A stretch of 64,000 nt of DNA from Oncomelania hupensis (Eukaryota > Mollusca > Gastropoda > Littorinimorpha > Pomatiopsidae): positions 41,032,618 through 41,096,617 of the forward strand of contig CM072512.1 of assembly GCA_036898135.1 (NCBI GenBank), in the 5' to 3' direction. The translations under genes were made by a program, and so were the position numbers. Within the stretch, counting starts at the first letter, position 1, and every line of letters begins with the position of its first letter. The notes under the pieces are model-generated. The model was not told the DNA's origin. It was given only the letters and a program-made list of their open reading frames with translations, and made no database searches. Below, in pieces: positions 1-10,780 of this stretch.

Positions 1-50
1 ACGAAAGCAAAATGAAGCACGTAAGAAGAAAAAGAAGCAGGACATTATGA

Positions 51-178
51 ATGATGAGAATGAGGAGAAAGAACAAGAGGAGAAGAAGAAGAAGAAGAAG
101 GAGAATGAGAAGAAGAAGAAGAAGAAGAAGAAGAAGAAGAAGAAGAAGAAGAAGAAGAAGAAGAAGAAGAAGAAGAAG

Positions 179-211
<33 letters not shown>
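51..211. repeat. (GAA)n followed by (CAA)n microsatellite
   Basis: The stretch is an almost pure AAG/GAA array up to about 180, then an AAC array to 211. The open frames across it encode only Lys/Glu/Arg or Asn/Thr runs and are not genes. Purine-rich mirror-symmetric tracts of this kind can form triplexes. Confidence 0.95.
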
Positions 212-213
<2 letters not shown>

Positions 214-335
214 GAGACCCCAGAGAGAGAGAAACAAAGAACAAGTACAGGACCCTAATGGGTGCAAAGTTCCTTAACGTGCACTTAGGAGTCTGAGGTT
301 ATTTAATTTAGAGGTTCATTCATTGTTACATTCGA

Positions 336-346
336 GGTTCGAATCC
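336..346 (+). other. Isolated B-box-like motif (tRNA-like relic)
   Basis: The 11-mer GGTTCGAATCC matches the RNA polymerase III B-box consensus. I cannot find a matching A box or a cloverleaf upstream, so this is at best a decayed tRNA or SINE head. Confidence 0.25.
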
Positions 347-369
347 AGTAAGCATAGTGTTTATTTATA

Positions 370-840
370 GTTTTTAAAAAAGACTTATCTACAATGACGT
401 CACTCGATATACGGAAGTTCTGCTTTAGGATCAAGGCGTCTGTACACTCAGATTACATACGAAGTACAAAGGAAAATTTTTTTTTAAATGGCGTCACCAC
501 TATGAAATCACTCGATCTGCTGATTTTATGTTAAAGGTATCTATAAAGTATAAGAACACACACCGTTTGAACCAAATCCCTTCCGTAGTTTGGGTGAAAA
601 TGCGAATTAAAAACACTATGATGACGTGGCCGTGATGACGACACCCGATATAAGCGTACATTTGGGGAAGATGGTCGGCACCTTTATGTTCTAACTATAC
701 CAAGTTTCAAAGAAATCCGTCCATACGTTTCAGAGAAAAGCGCGCATGGACAGACGGACGGACATGTATACACAAACGGACAGCGCCAAAAACAATAGTT
801 TTTACCAGGCTTCTCTCGGAAACTAGCAAATGTTGAGTCC
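370..840. repeat. Probable dispersed repeat with GACGGACGGACA motif; no gene
   Basis: The text includes AAGTTTCAAAGAAATCCGTC followed shortly by a run of GACAGACGGACGGACA. From memory this resembles a dispersed non-coding repeat class common in mollusc and other invertebrate genomes, also suggested at 14700-15130 and 63680-64000 here. A full CRE-type octamer TGACGTCA lies near 396. I see no coding frame. Family assignment is recollection, not a search. Confidence 0.35.
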
Positions 841-926
841 TTATGTAACGCAATTTTCAGTAGCTCAAGCCGCTGATCAAAGAAGAAGAGAAGAAAGAAA
901 GGGTAGTGTTCTATTGTGGGGTACTA

Positions 927-1532
927 TCCTATCCTATCCTATCCCATAACTCGGAGGTCGTAGGGCAGTGGCGTAGCTAGGGGAGAGGGAGTGGGGGGGT
1001 GTCCAAATTCGAAAGTCCCCCCGGGCCCCCACGTGGGGTGGGGGGGGCCCAAAGGAGTGTCCGAAAAAAATCTTTTCCCTTAAATATTAAATATTACGCC
1101 ACCACCATTTAATCTTGCTATTCACGTTGTTATATAAGTTTAGACTTATATATTTATGAAGTACATTATTTTATGTCATGATGTCGAACGTCAAAATGCA
1201 GGGGCCCCCAAAGAGGCCAAGCCCACCGGGCCCCCAAATCCCTAGCTACGCCACTGTCGTAGGGGCACCACAGATGATCGTTTAACCAGCGTACTCCATC
1301 TTTCCCTGTCCTCAGCAACCCTGATTGTTTCGCTCAGTGTCAAACCAGTCCATTCTTGAATGTTGTCCTCCCACCTCTTTTTCGGTCTCCCTCTTCTTCT
1401 ACCTTCTTGCACTGTGCCATGCAGGATGGTCTTTGCAAGACCTGTTGATCTGATGACGTGGCCATACCACCGGAGTTTCCGTTTTTTCACCCCTGTGAGC
1501 AGGTCATCGTGTTGTCCAATGGCTTGTGTGCA
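927..1532 (-). mobile_element. RTE-type LINE 3' fragment (copy 1), interrupted by a hAT MITE
   Basis: On the minus strand this encodes the C-terminus of an RTE ORF2: the frame includes RKLRWYGHVIR, then GRRRGRPKKRWEDNI, then ERWSTLVKRSSVV. It ends at the 3' side in an (AGGAT)n tail (927-945), a typical RTE short-tandem tail. The copy is 5'-truncated and flanked by a 12-bp target duplication, tgtggggtacta, at 915-926 and 1533-1544. That is direct evidence of target-primed insertion. A 291-bp MITE (966-1256) splits it. It is non-functional: no RT domain remains. Confidence 0.9.
966..1256. mobile_element. hAT-type MITE, 291 bp, inserted in RTE copy 1
   Basis: The ends are perfect 17-bp inverted repeats, CAGTGGCGTAGCTAGGG at 966-982 and its complement at 1240-1256. 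They are flanked by a perfect 8-bp target duplication, tcgtaggg, at 958-965 and 1257-1264. An 8-bp TSD plus CAGTGGCG-type termini are the hAT superfamily signature. There is no coding capacity; the interior is G/C-run rich at both sides and AT-rich in the middle. The surrounding sequence reads as an uninterrupted RTE copy once the element and one TSD are set aside. Confidence 0.92.
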
Positions 1533-1544
1533 TGTGGGGTACTA

Positions 1545-2540
1545 GATCGCTCAAAATGAATTTGATTTATTACAAGAACACTGACCGCTCTGTGCGCGTA
1601 CGTTTCAAGAAATGGCAAGGCGAAGATTAACACAACAGCGGCACGGTAAACAAAATTGAAACCAAAATTCTAGAAGAAACTAGACCGTCCCACGAACAAC
1701 TCAACGAGCAAACAATACGTTCGAAGAACCACTACTATTGAGCCAAAAATAAAACATAGCTTTAGAAATTAAGCAAACAAAGGACGTCCCGAGATATTAT
1801 TTATAATTAAACAGAACTATTTCACATTTATAACGATATCCATTTGAGAAGGCAGCAACAGAAAAATGCCCAAATGACCACACTAATGAAGCTGTTGAAT
1901 GTTTTATTACCAATAGTTATAGTACTGGTAGAAAAAAAATATAATTTTTTTTCCATAAATTGGAAAGTCAAGCACGCTTGTTAGTACCATAAACAAAAAC
2001 TGTTACACTGTCATAATCACGGAATGTATATTATAGGAACCCACAACTAATTATATTGTCAAAAATAGTCTACCGCCGGCACCGATTGCAAATGAATGGA
2101 AAGCAAAATTGCCCTTTTAAAAAATTTGGCAAGGTCTGCGAAGACGTCTAGACGCTATAGCAAAACTGCTACTGATGGTGATGAGACGCTCTCTGCTGGG
2201 CACTACTCAATAGCATGGAGGTGCAGTTAAATGGACACACCGCTCACTTTCTGCGTAAGCGATGCTACACCTCTACTAATCTATACGCCTTCCGCGAAAT
2301 CCCTCTTTTCTTTTATCCAATAACGAAACACATATATCTTCTTCTTCGTGTTCTTCTTCCTTCTTCGTCTTTTTCTTCTTCGTCTTCTTGTTTTCTTCTG
2401 TTTTTTTTCTTCTTCTATGTAAGGTAAGAAAAAATAACGTAGTCTTCTTACCCAAACAGCAGCACAAAGTATCTGTATCTGCAAACAGTCAGTCGTGTTA
2501 CGTCTATGTGCACTGTGGTTGCTTCATGTGCCTTCTGGCC
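1545..2540. other. No gene seen; pyrimidine-rich (CTT)n tract at 2339-2422
   Basis: This AT-rich stretch holds only short frames without recognisable motifs. The CTT-rich segment accounts for the Ser/Phe- or Lys/Glu-rich frames on both strands. Confidence 0.5.
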
Positions 2541-2543
2541 TAC

Positions 2544-2614
<71 letters not shown>
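2544..2614. repeat. (AAT)n array serving as LINE 3' tail
   Basis: A pure ATA/AAT array abuts the 3' end of the minus-strand L2/CR1-like element at 2615. On the minus strand it reads (ATT)n directly after the GCGC...TATATTAAATATAC terminus, which is the usual tail structure of such elements. Confidence 0.9.
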
Positions 2615-2615
<1 letters not shown>

Positions 2616-4210
2616 TATATTTAATATAGCGCGTTTTCATATAAATGCTCAAGGCGCTTTACAATTACATCCAGTTACACAAACATGCAACACATAGAAA
2701 GCACAATAATTAAAACCAACATCAGCAAACAAGCAAAGCATACCCAAAGCAAGACATCAACAACATAGCCATACATACAAAGCGCGAAAGGATCTACAAG
2801 CACACAGTTGAACACGGCAGTACAAACAACAGGGTCATAAAGACAAAAACACTAAAAACATACAAGCAAATCATAGTACAAAATAATCAGAGCAAGACAA
2901 TTAAACAACATTAACAATGAAGCCATACAAACAATTAGCATATCACACATAAATAATCAGCAACATACATGACAAAACACAAGCAGGGCATACTCGCGGG
3001 CAAAGTAAGTCACTGAGATGCAGTCATGGGGGTGAGGGGTGGAAGGGTGCGGGGGAGGGGGGGAATGTTTATGTGTATGCAAGTGGGAAAATATGAGCTT
3101 TTAGGTCTGTGCGGAAAGAGTCAGGGGAGGGAGAGTGACGAAGACTGGCAGGGAGAGAGTTCCAGGTGAGAGGAGCAGCAACAGTAAAAGAGCGTTCACC
3201 AAAGGATTTAGTGTTAACTCTAGGGGTGGAAAGAATGGAGGTGTCTGCTGAGGAGCGTTCTGGATGGTGTGTATGTCTGAATCATATCTGTGAGGTATGA
3301 AGGGCCTGTTTGTGTAAATGCACCAAAAGTAAAGCATGCGATTTTGTATTTGATGCGTGTCTCTATAGGAAGCCAGTAAAGTGCTTGAAGGTGGGGGGAA
3401 ATGTGCTCAGACTTGCGGATTCTCAGGATAAGGCGGGCAGCATTATTCTGCAGTTTCTGTAACCTGTTAAGGAGGTACTGGGGACAGCCATGCAGCAGTG
3501 CATTACAATAGTCCAGACGAGACAATATGAACGCAGAGACAAGAGTCTTTGCAGTTGCTCAGACAGATAGTGCCGAATCGAACCAATACGGCGGAGTTAA
3601 AGTTGACAGCACGAATGATGCTCAGTACCTGTGCATGCATAGTAAGGTGGGAGTCTAGCGTGACGCCTAGGTTCTTTACTGTATCAGAGAAAGGGACAAT
3701 AGCATTGCCTATGGTATTGTACTCTGGGAGTTGAATGGAGGAAGACATGCGTGGAGAAGAGACAACCATGACTTCCGTTTTTTCGTCATTTAGTTTTAGC
3801 TTGTTAAATGCAATCCAGGATTTAACGTCCAGGATACATTCTTGCATTGAGCGCACCAGAGTGTCAAAATTCTTAGGATCGGCAGACTTCTGTAGCTGCG
3901 TATCATCTGCATAGGAATGATGAAGAACTGAGTGGGCAGACATGACACCAGCGAGAGGCGAGGTGTATAAAACAAACAATACAGGGCCCAAATACGAACC
4001 CTTGGTGCACGCCATGGCGTAGCAGAACAGGATAAGATGTGCTATTGTTTATGGAGACAGACTGAGGACGGTTGGACAAGTAGGAAGAAAACCAAAGAAG
4101 TGCAGAATCGCGGACTCCAAAAACATATTCTAGGCGACTGAGGAGAAAACAGTGATCAATGGTGTCAAATGCTGCTCATAGATCAAGCAGCATTAGAATA
4201 GAAACTTTAT
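2615..4210 (-). mobile_element. L2/CR1-like LINE fragment (reverse transcriptase to 3' end)
   Basis: Minus-strand frames follow an L2/CR1-clade ORF2 in order: an AAFDTIDH-type motif near 4170, GPVLFVLYTSPL near 3950, the catalytic box SYADDTQL near 3905, KLKLNDEKTEVM near 3790, SRLDYCNALLHG near 3510, LQALYWLPI near 3370 and a KSFGERSF...WNSLPASLRHS tail near 3160. About 430 nt of 3' UTR follow, then the (ATT)n tail. At least two frameshifts separate the 170-codon frame (3503-4015), the 101-codon frame (3220-3525) and the C-terminus, and a stop lies in the AAFD region, so it is a dead 5'-truncated copy. The RT active-site YADD is intact. Confidence 0.85.
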
Positions 4211-4369
4211 ATGGGAAACTTTATATTAGACACAACTGGCTTTCACTCACTAAGCGACGTATTATGAAGTTTTATTTCAGAGTAAACCTATGGCACGGCG
4301 CTTCAGATTCATGTAATGTCTCGAGTATGCCCATCTATGGGCAATATGACTGACCAGAAACGCAAAGTG

Positions 4370-5283
4370 CAACACTTGAGAAAGAAAATATCTGCATCAA
4401 GCACAAAATTAACCTAAAGTCACATTAAGGTACTCTATATATTGTACTAGGCTTTAATGAAAGTACCCAATGTAAAACTCCACCACATCTTTGCAAACGT
4501 TGAGCGCTGCAAAAGAAATAAAATGTGTGTAGCGTCAGTAAAGCAAGAGAGACCACAAAAAAAAAAAGCCGGCAGGATTGTTTCGCATAAAGAAAAGGGA
4601 TTGGAGATGAATGGCAGCCTCTTGGATATAATCCGTATGAGTCACTGTCTTCCGGGGAATAATGGATGATAGCACCACAAGAGTCCAGTATGCTCTTGGT
4701 CCTTAGATGCTGTGTTTACCCAGACCTTGCACTTTTGGAGTTACCCAAGCAAAAGTGGCAGCTGTAGTCGACATGGCAAACAACCTTGCAGACAGGTGCT
4801 TGCCGCCTCCGACTGACTACTGAGCATATAGATAAGATTGTATTACATTTTTTTCAGTATCGCTTCAATGGCTGGTAAAATTACCCGGTATAGCGTTTCA
4901 GAAGTACTCTCCCTCCCCCCCCCCCCCTCCCTTAAAAGTACATCCCGTAACGTAAGCAGTGTTAGTAGACCTGACGCTCTCACAAAGTGCGGTTATTTGT
5001 AGCTCTATCCAAAGATCTTTTGACGCTGTTGATAGAAACACATAAACACATACATAATCGATTTCTTTTAAACCGTACTTTACAAAATAAAAGAAAAAGT
5101 TTTCTTTTTGGCTTATTTTATTGTTTTCAGTTGGGGCAACACTAATCGTGAATTTGAAAAAAGGATCTGGGATGCTGAAAATGCATGTTCTTAAGCTCTT
5201 GAAGGCATTGGTTGCAGTTGTAACGGTGCTGTTATTGTGGTTCCTTTCATTCTTGTTCCTATCCGGTGGAGTTTCCTTCCTCC
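4370..5283. other. No gene recognised
   Basis: Short open frames only, including 4457-4669 plus and part of 4898-5353 minus, with no domain that I recognise. A poly-C run lies at about 4914-4927. Confidence 0.4.
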
Positions 5284-5346
5284 ACCCTTCCCCACCCGTC
5301 TGTCTGTCTGTCTGTCTGTTTCTGTCTCTGTCTCTCTCTCTCTCTA
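5284..5346. repeat. (TCTG)n/(TC)n microsatellite
   Basis: A compound tetranucleotide-dinucleotide repeat. The plus frame at 5121-5507 crosses it and looks hydrophobic, but I do not consider it coding. Confidence 0.85.
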
Positions 5347-5759
5347 TTTCCAACGTCTCCAGAAGCGAAGCGATGGGTCTCCCAGGAAACAGTTCAAAAA
5401 AATTAGTCAGTCGCTCTCGACTTTTAAGAGCGATTAAATTGACATTTAAAGCATATGATAAGGGCTTTCTGCTAGACGACCCAACAGCAATAATACGCGG
5501 ATCTTGAGCTTTCCGTGTGAACCCAGGCTAAAAGATATCGCAGATTTAGAGAAGTTTAGATATTCCAACAGAGCTTGAGATATAATTACGTCAACGTATT
5601 TTTTAATATTTTAAATCTTCTGGTTTTCTTCCAAGGCCCAAGTACTGAGTCTTTGAAAAAGCCTTAATAGCAAGAGTGACGTTGATCTTCTTTCAAGAGA
5701 GTTTCCGTGCAATTCCAAACATGACAATACTGCAGGTTTTCATAAACGTATGAAATTAC

Positions 5760-5819
5760 AAACACACACACACACACACACACAAACACACACTCACACA
5801 CACACACAAAAGAAAGAAA

Positions 5820-5896
<77 letters not shown>

Positions 5897-5915
5897 TACA
5901 CACAAAAGAAAGAAA
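5760..5915. repeat. (CA)n then (AAAG)n microsatellite
   Basis: The CA block runs from 5760 to 5807, followed by a long AAAG array to about 5897 with a degenerate extension. Translation on the minus strand gives only Phe/Leu/Ser runs. Confidence 0.95.
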
Positions 5916-5971
5916 GAAGGAAAAACTAAGAAAAAAAGAAGTAACTTTCTACTTTTATTTTTTTCCCCTCC

Positions 5972-6201
5972 TATCCTATCCTATCCTGTCCCGTAACCCG
6001 GAGGTCGTAGGGGCACCACAGATGATCGTTTAACCAGCATACTCCATCTTTCTCTGTCCTCAGCAGCCCTGATGGCTTCGCTCAGTGTCAAACCAGTCCA
6101 ATCTCGAATGTTGTCCTCCCACCTCTTTTTCGGTCTCCCTCTTCTTCTACCTCCTTGCACTGTGCCTTGCAGAATAGTCTTTGCAAGGCCTGATGATGTG
6201 A
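5972..6201 (-). mobile_element. RTE-type LINE 3' fragment (copy 2)
   Basis: A 230-bp 5'-truncated copy. Its (AGGAT)n tail is at 5972-5990 and the same C-terminal coding text as copy 1 (GRRRGRPKKRWEDNI) is readable but frameshifted. Flanks ttttcccctcc (5961-5971) and ttttccctcc (6202-6211) look like a target duplication differing by one C. Confidence 0.85.
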
Positions 6202-6211
6202 TTTTCCCTCC

Positions 6212-7185
6212 ACGTCATTTAAAATCCAAGATTCCATAACGCTTTCATGGCCGTCATTGATCTCGTTTGGAGGTGGCACGCTATTATTACGTGTTGTGGT
6301 TTGTTTTCAACGGTACAAGACAAGCCGGCAAAGTACAGAAGAGTTGTATGTTTGTTGCGAGACGAAAGACAACAACATCTAGTAAACTAGACCGTGAAAC
6401 ACCCAAGTAAACGTTATATTGCGCGACTTATCTCTAGCTAATTCCACACTTCACGCTATACAGTTCTTCTGCCATCTACAGCACTCAGTACTTAAACTAG
6501 AACCACTTGGGCAGTGGAAGTGGGTAATAATGTATTAATTATTTTCAACGATCTTTTTAAATAAGGTCTCAGGACAGGATCTTAAGTTAAAAATAAAAAT
6601 AAAATTAAAAAAACAGGAAGGTGAAAAATTCTTATTTATAATTTCACATGCTATACTATATCATACACGGTATAGTAGTACAGGCTGTAATTTATTTGTC
6701 AATGATGAATTGTCTTTAAAGGGTGCATCTTATGCGATGGTTGGAACAAGCATGCATAGCCGCCATCTTGCTTTCTTCCTCATCGTGTATCATAATTAAG
6801 CAGTAAATATAGTGTTTTTTTTTTGTTTTTTTTAAAGATAATTATGCTGTTATATTTACTTTAGTTCGTTATTTGGGAATTAGTTTTATTTAAATTATCC
6901 TAATGTTATGTTGATTTGTTTATAATTTAATATGTAGTCTAATATCACCTATGATGAATAGACGTTAAATTAAAAAATAAATAAAATATCATTGTTCACA
7001 TCAGTTGTTTCTCCTTTCCCTCGTCAGTTTTTTCCTTCGTTTTTTTTTTCTTTCTCTCAATATCTTCGCAGTATTTCGATCAGTGACTTTACTTATACAG
7101 CTCCATGAGCCAGATGCTCTGAATACAGAAACCGACTATCGTAGGCCAGGTGCAAGTTCTGCCAGACACGGTGGCAGCATACGGT
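6212..7185. other. AT-rich DNA, no gene recognised
   Basis: No long frame, no recognisable repeat and no splice-bounded frame that I can defend. Confidence 0.4.
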
Positions 7186-7310
7186 GTAGTGTAAGACACA
7201 CAGGTATCGAGACACTAAATATCAGAACAGTGCACACTTCAACAGGTGCATGCACCTTCGGCAAAGACCTTTGTCTAGAAGCAAAGCTAGCGAAGAAGGT
7301 AAGGGCACTA
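7186..7310 (+). pseudogene. Possible LINE endonuclease N-terminal fragment
   Basis: Within the plus frame 7005-7445 the piece IETLNIRTVHTSTGACTF resembles the first conserved motif (T-x-N-x-R-T) of RTE-type apurinic endonucleases, followed by a charged helix-like stretch. It stops matching anything after about 7310 and runs into a G-rich tract. It could be chance; no catalytic residues beyond the first motif are visible. Confidence 0.3.
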
Positions 7311-7465
7311 TTAACAAGACAAAAGAAACTGAGTCCGGGGGAGAGGAGTGGGGGTGAGGGTGGGGGAAGGGGAAGGGGAAGAGGAAGGGAAAATGGAGTG
7401 GTGGTGGAGGGGACTGGTGAGAGCAACTCCGAAACTTTATTTTGAGATAACGACTGCAGACTAAT

Positions 7466-7520
7466 TAGAGAGAGAGAGAGAGTGAGAGAAAGAGAGAGAG
7501 AGGGGAGGGGGAGAGAAAGA
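7466..7520. repeat. Degenerate (GA)n tract
   Basis: A purine-rich GA array with GTGAGA and GGGG interruptions. Confidence 0.8.
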
Positions 7521-7699
7521 CATACTACTGTCACGTGGGGTTTATGGGCTCTGCACAATGGAATTATGGACCCTCACGTTTATTCGGTGGGAACTGCTAG
7601 TAAGTCACCCTATGAATTACTTTAATAAATTTATTTGTTTAGCTCGTTCTGTGTTAAGGTTGGGGTACAGAGATAGATAGAAAAATGGTAAAAGATTAC

Positions 7700-8996
7700 T
7701 GTCACACTAGCTTTCACACGGCTATGAATCATATGTAGTCCAGCCACTTGATAACAGTTAAAATCACACATTTATTTCTTCTACTCTATACAAGATTCTC
7801 TAGGTACTAATCTAACTTAAAATGTCTCAGTCACTGCTATTAGTTCGATCGCTGATAGTCTAGGCAGCTGTTATATCTTCCTCGGGCACTTGCTATTATA
7901 TTTCATGTAGATTTGGACTACTGTGGTCCGTTTTACAGTTTCTGAAGAGTTGGACTACTGTGGTCCGTTTTGATCAGTTTAAGTGCACCTTCGGTGATTA
8001 CACTTAACTTTCTGATGGTGCGGTCGAAGTCCTTCTGTGAGGTAGCTTCTGGTACACCTTTGTCGTTGTGTAGTTGGGTTCCCTTGCCACGCTGTGGGGT
8101 TTGACAGGGTGTTTTTCAAGGTAGCTCTTTCCGACTTGTGCGTTAGAGGCTCCTCAGCCAACTCGTCGTTTCTGTGGAGTGGGGCACACAGGATAGCTCG
8201 CCTGCTCGTCTGTAATATAAGAGACGAAATTCTGCACAACCCTGAATAATCGGTTTGTGCAGAGCGTCTCACTGAAAGCCAAAGTAGCCCTCAGTGATAG
8301 CTCCACATCTCTATACATAAGCGACGAACATTCTGCTACTTCCGGGGTCCACTGGAATCTCACTCTAAATTCCTATACATACATAAATATCAATCGGGTC
8401 TAACTATACATATACAGAATTAATAATAATATAAACATTCAGTGGTACAGCCACTGGTCTGCAAACATACATATAAGTTAAACAACAGTGGTTCCGTACG
8501 GGATACAACATGGCGGCGCAACCGGTCGTGTTTCGCCACGTGTTCGGCTTTTCCACATGGTCACGCAAATTCGGATTAACAATTCACATTTATGCATAGC
8601 AAATTCCACAAACATAATTTCAACAATAATATAAATATATCACGATGAAACAGAAGTGTGTTCATTTACCTGTTTGACAAGTTCAGGCCCGTGATGACTT
8701 GATAGAATTCTGAGATTCTAAAGTCCTGCTTCCTGGTCTATGAGTGAAGAGATTTCTCTAGCTATCTATGTAGATGTTACTTCTTCCTCGTCTCACACAC
8801 GACTGATTAAAACTGTGTTAGGATTTGACACAGTCAGAACTGCTCCAACCGCTTAGCCTGCTGCTGATTGGTTAAAACGGTCAGATTCAAAGCTCAAGTG
8901 CTGACTCACTACGCTGTGTGTGGCTGGCTCGCCGTGTGTGGTCCTCTGTGTAATTTAATTGCTGCTGTGTAATACACTCCTCTCTCTAATGTTACA
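7700..8996 (-). mobile_element. Candidate solo LTR, about 1.3 kb
   Basis: Read on the minus strand the segment starts TGTAACATTAG and ends TAGTGTGACA, giving TG...CA termini with a 7-nt imperfect inverted end. The flanking pentamers attac (7695-7699) and atgac (8997-9001) match at 4 of 5 positions. An AATAAATGTG polyadenylation-like motif sits in the last 150 nt. No partner LTR is in the window and there is no coding capacity. This is inference from termini only; a 22-bp direct repeat inside it (7913-7934 and 7950-7971) is clear. Confidence 0.35.
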
Positions 8997-9053
8997 ATGA
9001 CTACACAAGGCTGAATAGTAATAGGCAGAGTTAAAACTAGCCAGTTCATGACA

Positions 9054-9138
<85 letters not shown>
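9054..9138. repeat. (CTA)n microsatellite at SINE 3' end
   Basis: A pure CTA array directly abuts a SINE 3' fragment, in the position occupied by (AAT)n in the longer SINE copy at 49201-49669. Confidence 0.92.
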
Positions 9139-9376
9139 ATTGATGCTATAGGCGCCTTATTCCTAAATATGATTCAAAGAGCGGCGATCTATAACAAACG
9201 TACACGCTTACACGTTACAGACACTCCTACCTACACAACAAACATACAAAGACGAAATCGAAAATGAATTTCAGTTTGTAAACGTTAAAGTGGCTGCATC
9301 CAATATACTATTATTGATGGGATGTAGGAAAACCGGAGTACCCGAAGGAAATCCTCGGTGACCTGAAAAGTATGAA
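9139..9376 (-). mobile_element. 5'-truncated tRNA-derived SINE (core and 3' part)
   Basis: This aligns by eye with the 3' half of the SINE at 49201-49669: shared words include ggcgccttattcctaaat, acactcctac and the core word aaaccggagtacccg. The tRNA-like head with A and B boxes is missing. It is therefore a truncated or decayed copy with a (TAG)n tail on its own strand. Confidence 0.75.
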
Positions 9377-9477
9377 AAGGAAACCGGGGATAGCAGGGAA
9401 TGGACAACCCAAAAGACGAAATAACATAAATATAGATACAAGGAAACGGGTACGAAGCAAAACTTAACGATGCTGAA

Positions 9478-9683
9478 GAAGAACAGGGAGAAGAAGAAGA
9501 AGAAGAAGAAGAAGAAGAAGAAGAAGAAGAAGAAGAAGAAGAAGAAGGAGGAGGAGGAGAAACAAGAAGAAGATGGAGAAAGAAGAGGAAGAAAGAAGAA
9601 GGAAGAAGAAGAAGAAGAAGAAGAAGAAGAAGAAGAAGAAGAATCTATGATGAAGACGAAGTTGAAGAAGAAGAAGAAAAAGA

Positions 9684-9754
<71 letters not shown>
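9478..9754. repeat. Compound (AAG)n-(GAA)n-(CTA)n microsatellite
   Basis: Three successive trinucleotide arrays: AAG 9490-9547, a GAA-rich block 9598-9645, then CTA 9685-9754. The 107-codon plus frame crossing them encodes Lys, Glu and Tyr runs only. Confidence 0.93.
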
Positions 9755-9756
9755 AA

Positions 9757-10780
9757 CAATATCCTATCCTATCCCGTAACTCGGAGGTCGTAGGGGCACC
9801 ACAAATTTTCATTTAACCAGCGTACTCCATCTTTCCCTGTCCTCAGCAACCCTGATTGTTTCGCTCAGTGTCAAACCAGTCCAGTCCATTCTCGAATGTT
9901 GTCCTCCCACCTCTTTTTCGGTCTCCCTCTTCTTCTACCTCCTTGCACTGTGCCTGACAGGATGGTCTTTGCAAGACCTGATGATCTGGTGACGTGGCCA
10001 TACCATCGGAGTTTCCGTTTTATCACCACTGTGAGCAGGTCATCGTCATCCAATGGCTTGTGTGATGGTCTGTCGGACTTCGTCGTTGGTGGTGTGCTGG
10101 GTATAGGAAATGCCCATATGTCCTCTGTAGCACCTCATCTCCATTCTTTGTATTCGTCGTTGGAGATCTGCTGGGAGGGTCCATGCTTCGCAAGCATATA
10201 GGAAAATGGAGATGACAAGGGAGCGCAGCAACCTTACTTTAGAATGTAGACTGATGGTCCTGTCTTTCCAAATTGGCTTCAACCTCGCCAGGGCAGCAGT
10301 TGTTTGTGCGATCCTGGAGAGGACTTCCTATCGGGACTCATTGTCTGATACAATGGCTCCTAAATATTTGAAGCTAAGCACTGTGTTGAGGGAATGGCCT
10401 TGGACTTTGATGTCCATGTTGGTGTCATTGGTGTTGTTGGTCATCATTTTGGTCTTCTCTACACTTCTTTCCATTCCATAGACTCTGAAGGTGGTGTCAA
10501 GCCTCTGTGCCAGCTGTGGCTCCTAAATATTTGAAGCTAAGCACTGTGTTGAGGGAATGGCCTTGGACTTTGATGTCCATGTTGATGTCATTGGTGTTGT
10601 TGGTCATCATTTTGGTCTTCTCTACACTTCTTTCCATTCCATAGACTCTGAAGGTGGTGTCAAGCCTCTGTGCCAGCTGTTCAAGTTCTTTTTCCTCTCC
10701 AGCCAATCCATCAATTTCATCCGCAAAACGAAAGTTGGAAATTGCTCTGTATACATTGCAAGAGTGTCCGCCCTTCATTA
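9757..10780 (-). mobile_element. RTE-type LINE fragment (copy 3) with RT and C-terminus
   Basis: The minus strand reads FRFADEIDGLAGE, then EKTKMMTNNTNDIN, SFKYLGA, KPIWKDRTISLHSKVRLLRS, YACEAWTL and the RKLRWYGHVTR...GRPKKRWEDNI terminus, ending in an (AGGAT)n tail at 9757-9775. The RT catalytic motif is FADE rather than FADD, a disabling change. A 163-bp direct duplication (10355-10517 and 10518-10680) repeats the SFKYLGA region. Frames are interrupted. Confidence 0.88.
10355..10680. repeat. 163-bp tandem duplication inside RTE copy 3
   Basis: The text from ggctcctaaatatttgaagc onward recurs at a 163-base offset with a single obvious difference (gttggtgtc versus gttgatgtc). It is private to this copy, so it arose after insertion. 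Confidence 0.88.

Noticed and set aside
1360..1545. Plus-strand frames recurring at 1360, 9896, 14366, 37318 (minus) and 60154 (MLSSHLFFGLPLLLPPCTV type)
   Set aside because: These are antisense shadows of the RTE C-terminus and recur only because the LINE recurs.
9054..9138. CRISPR-like or satellite array
   Set aside because: Simple trinucleotide repeats without spacers in an animal genome. No CRISPR array exists in the window.
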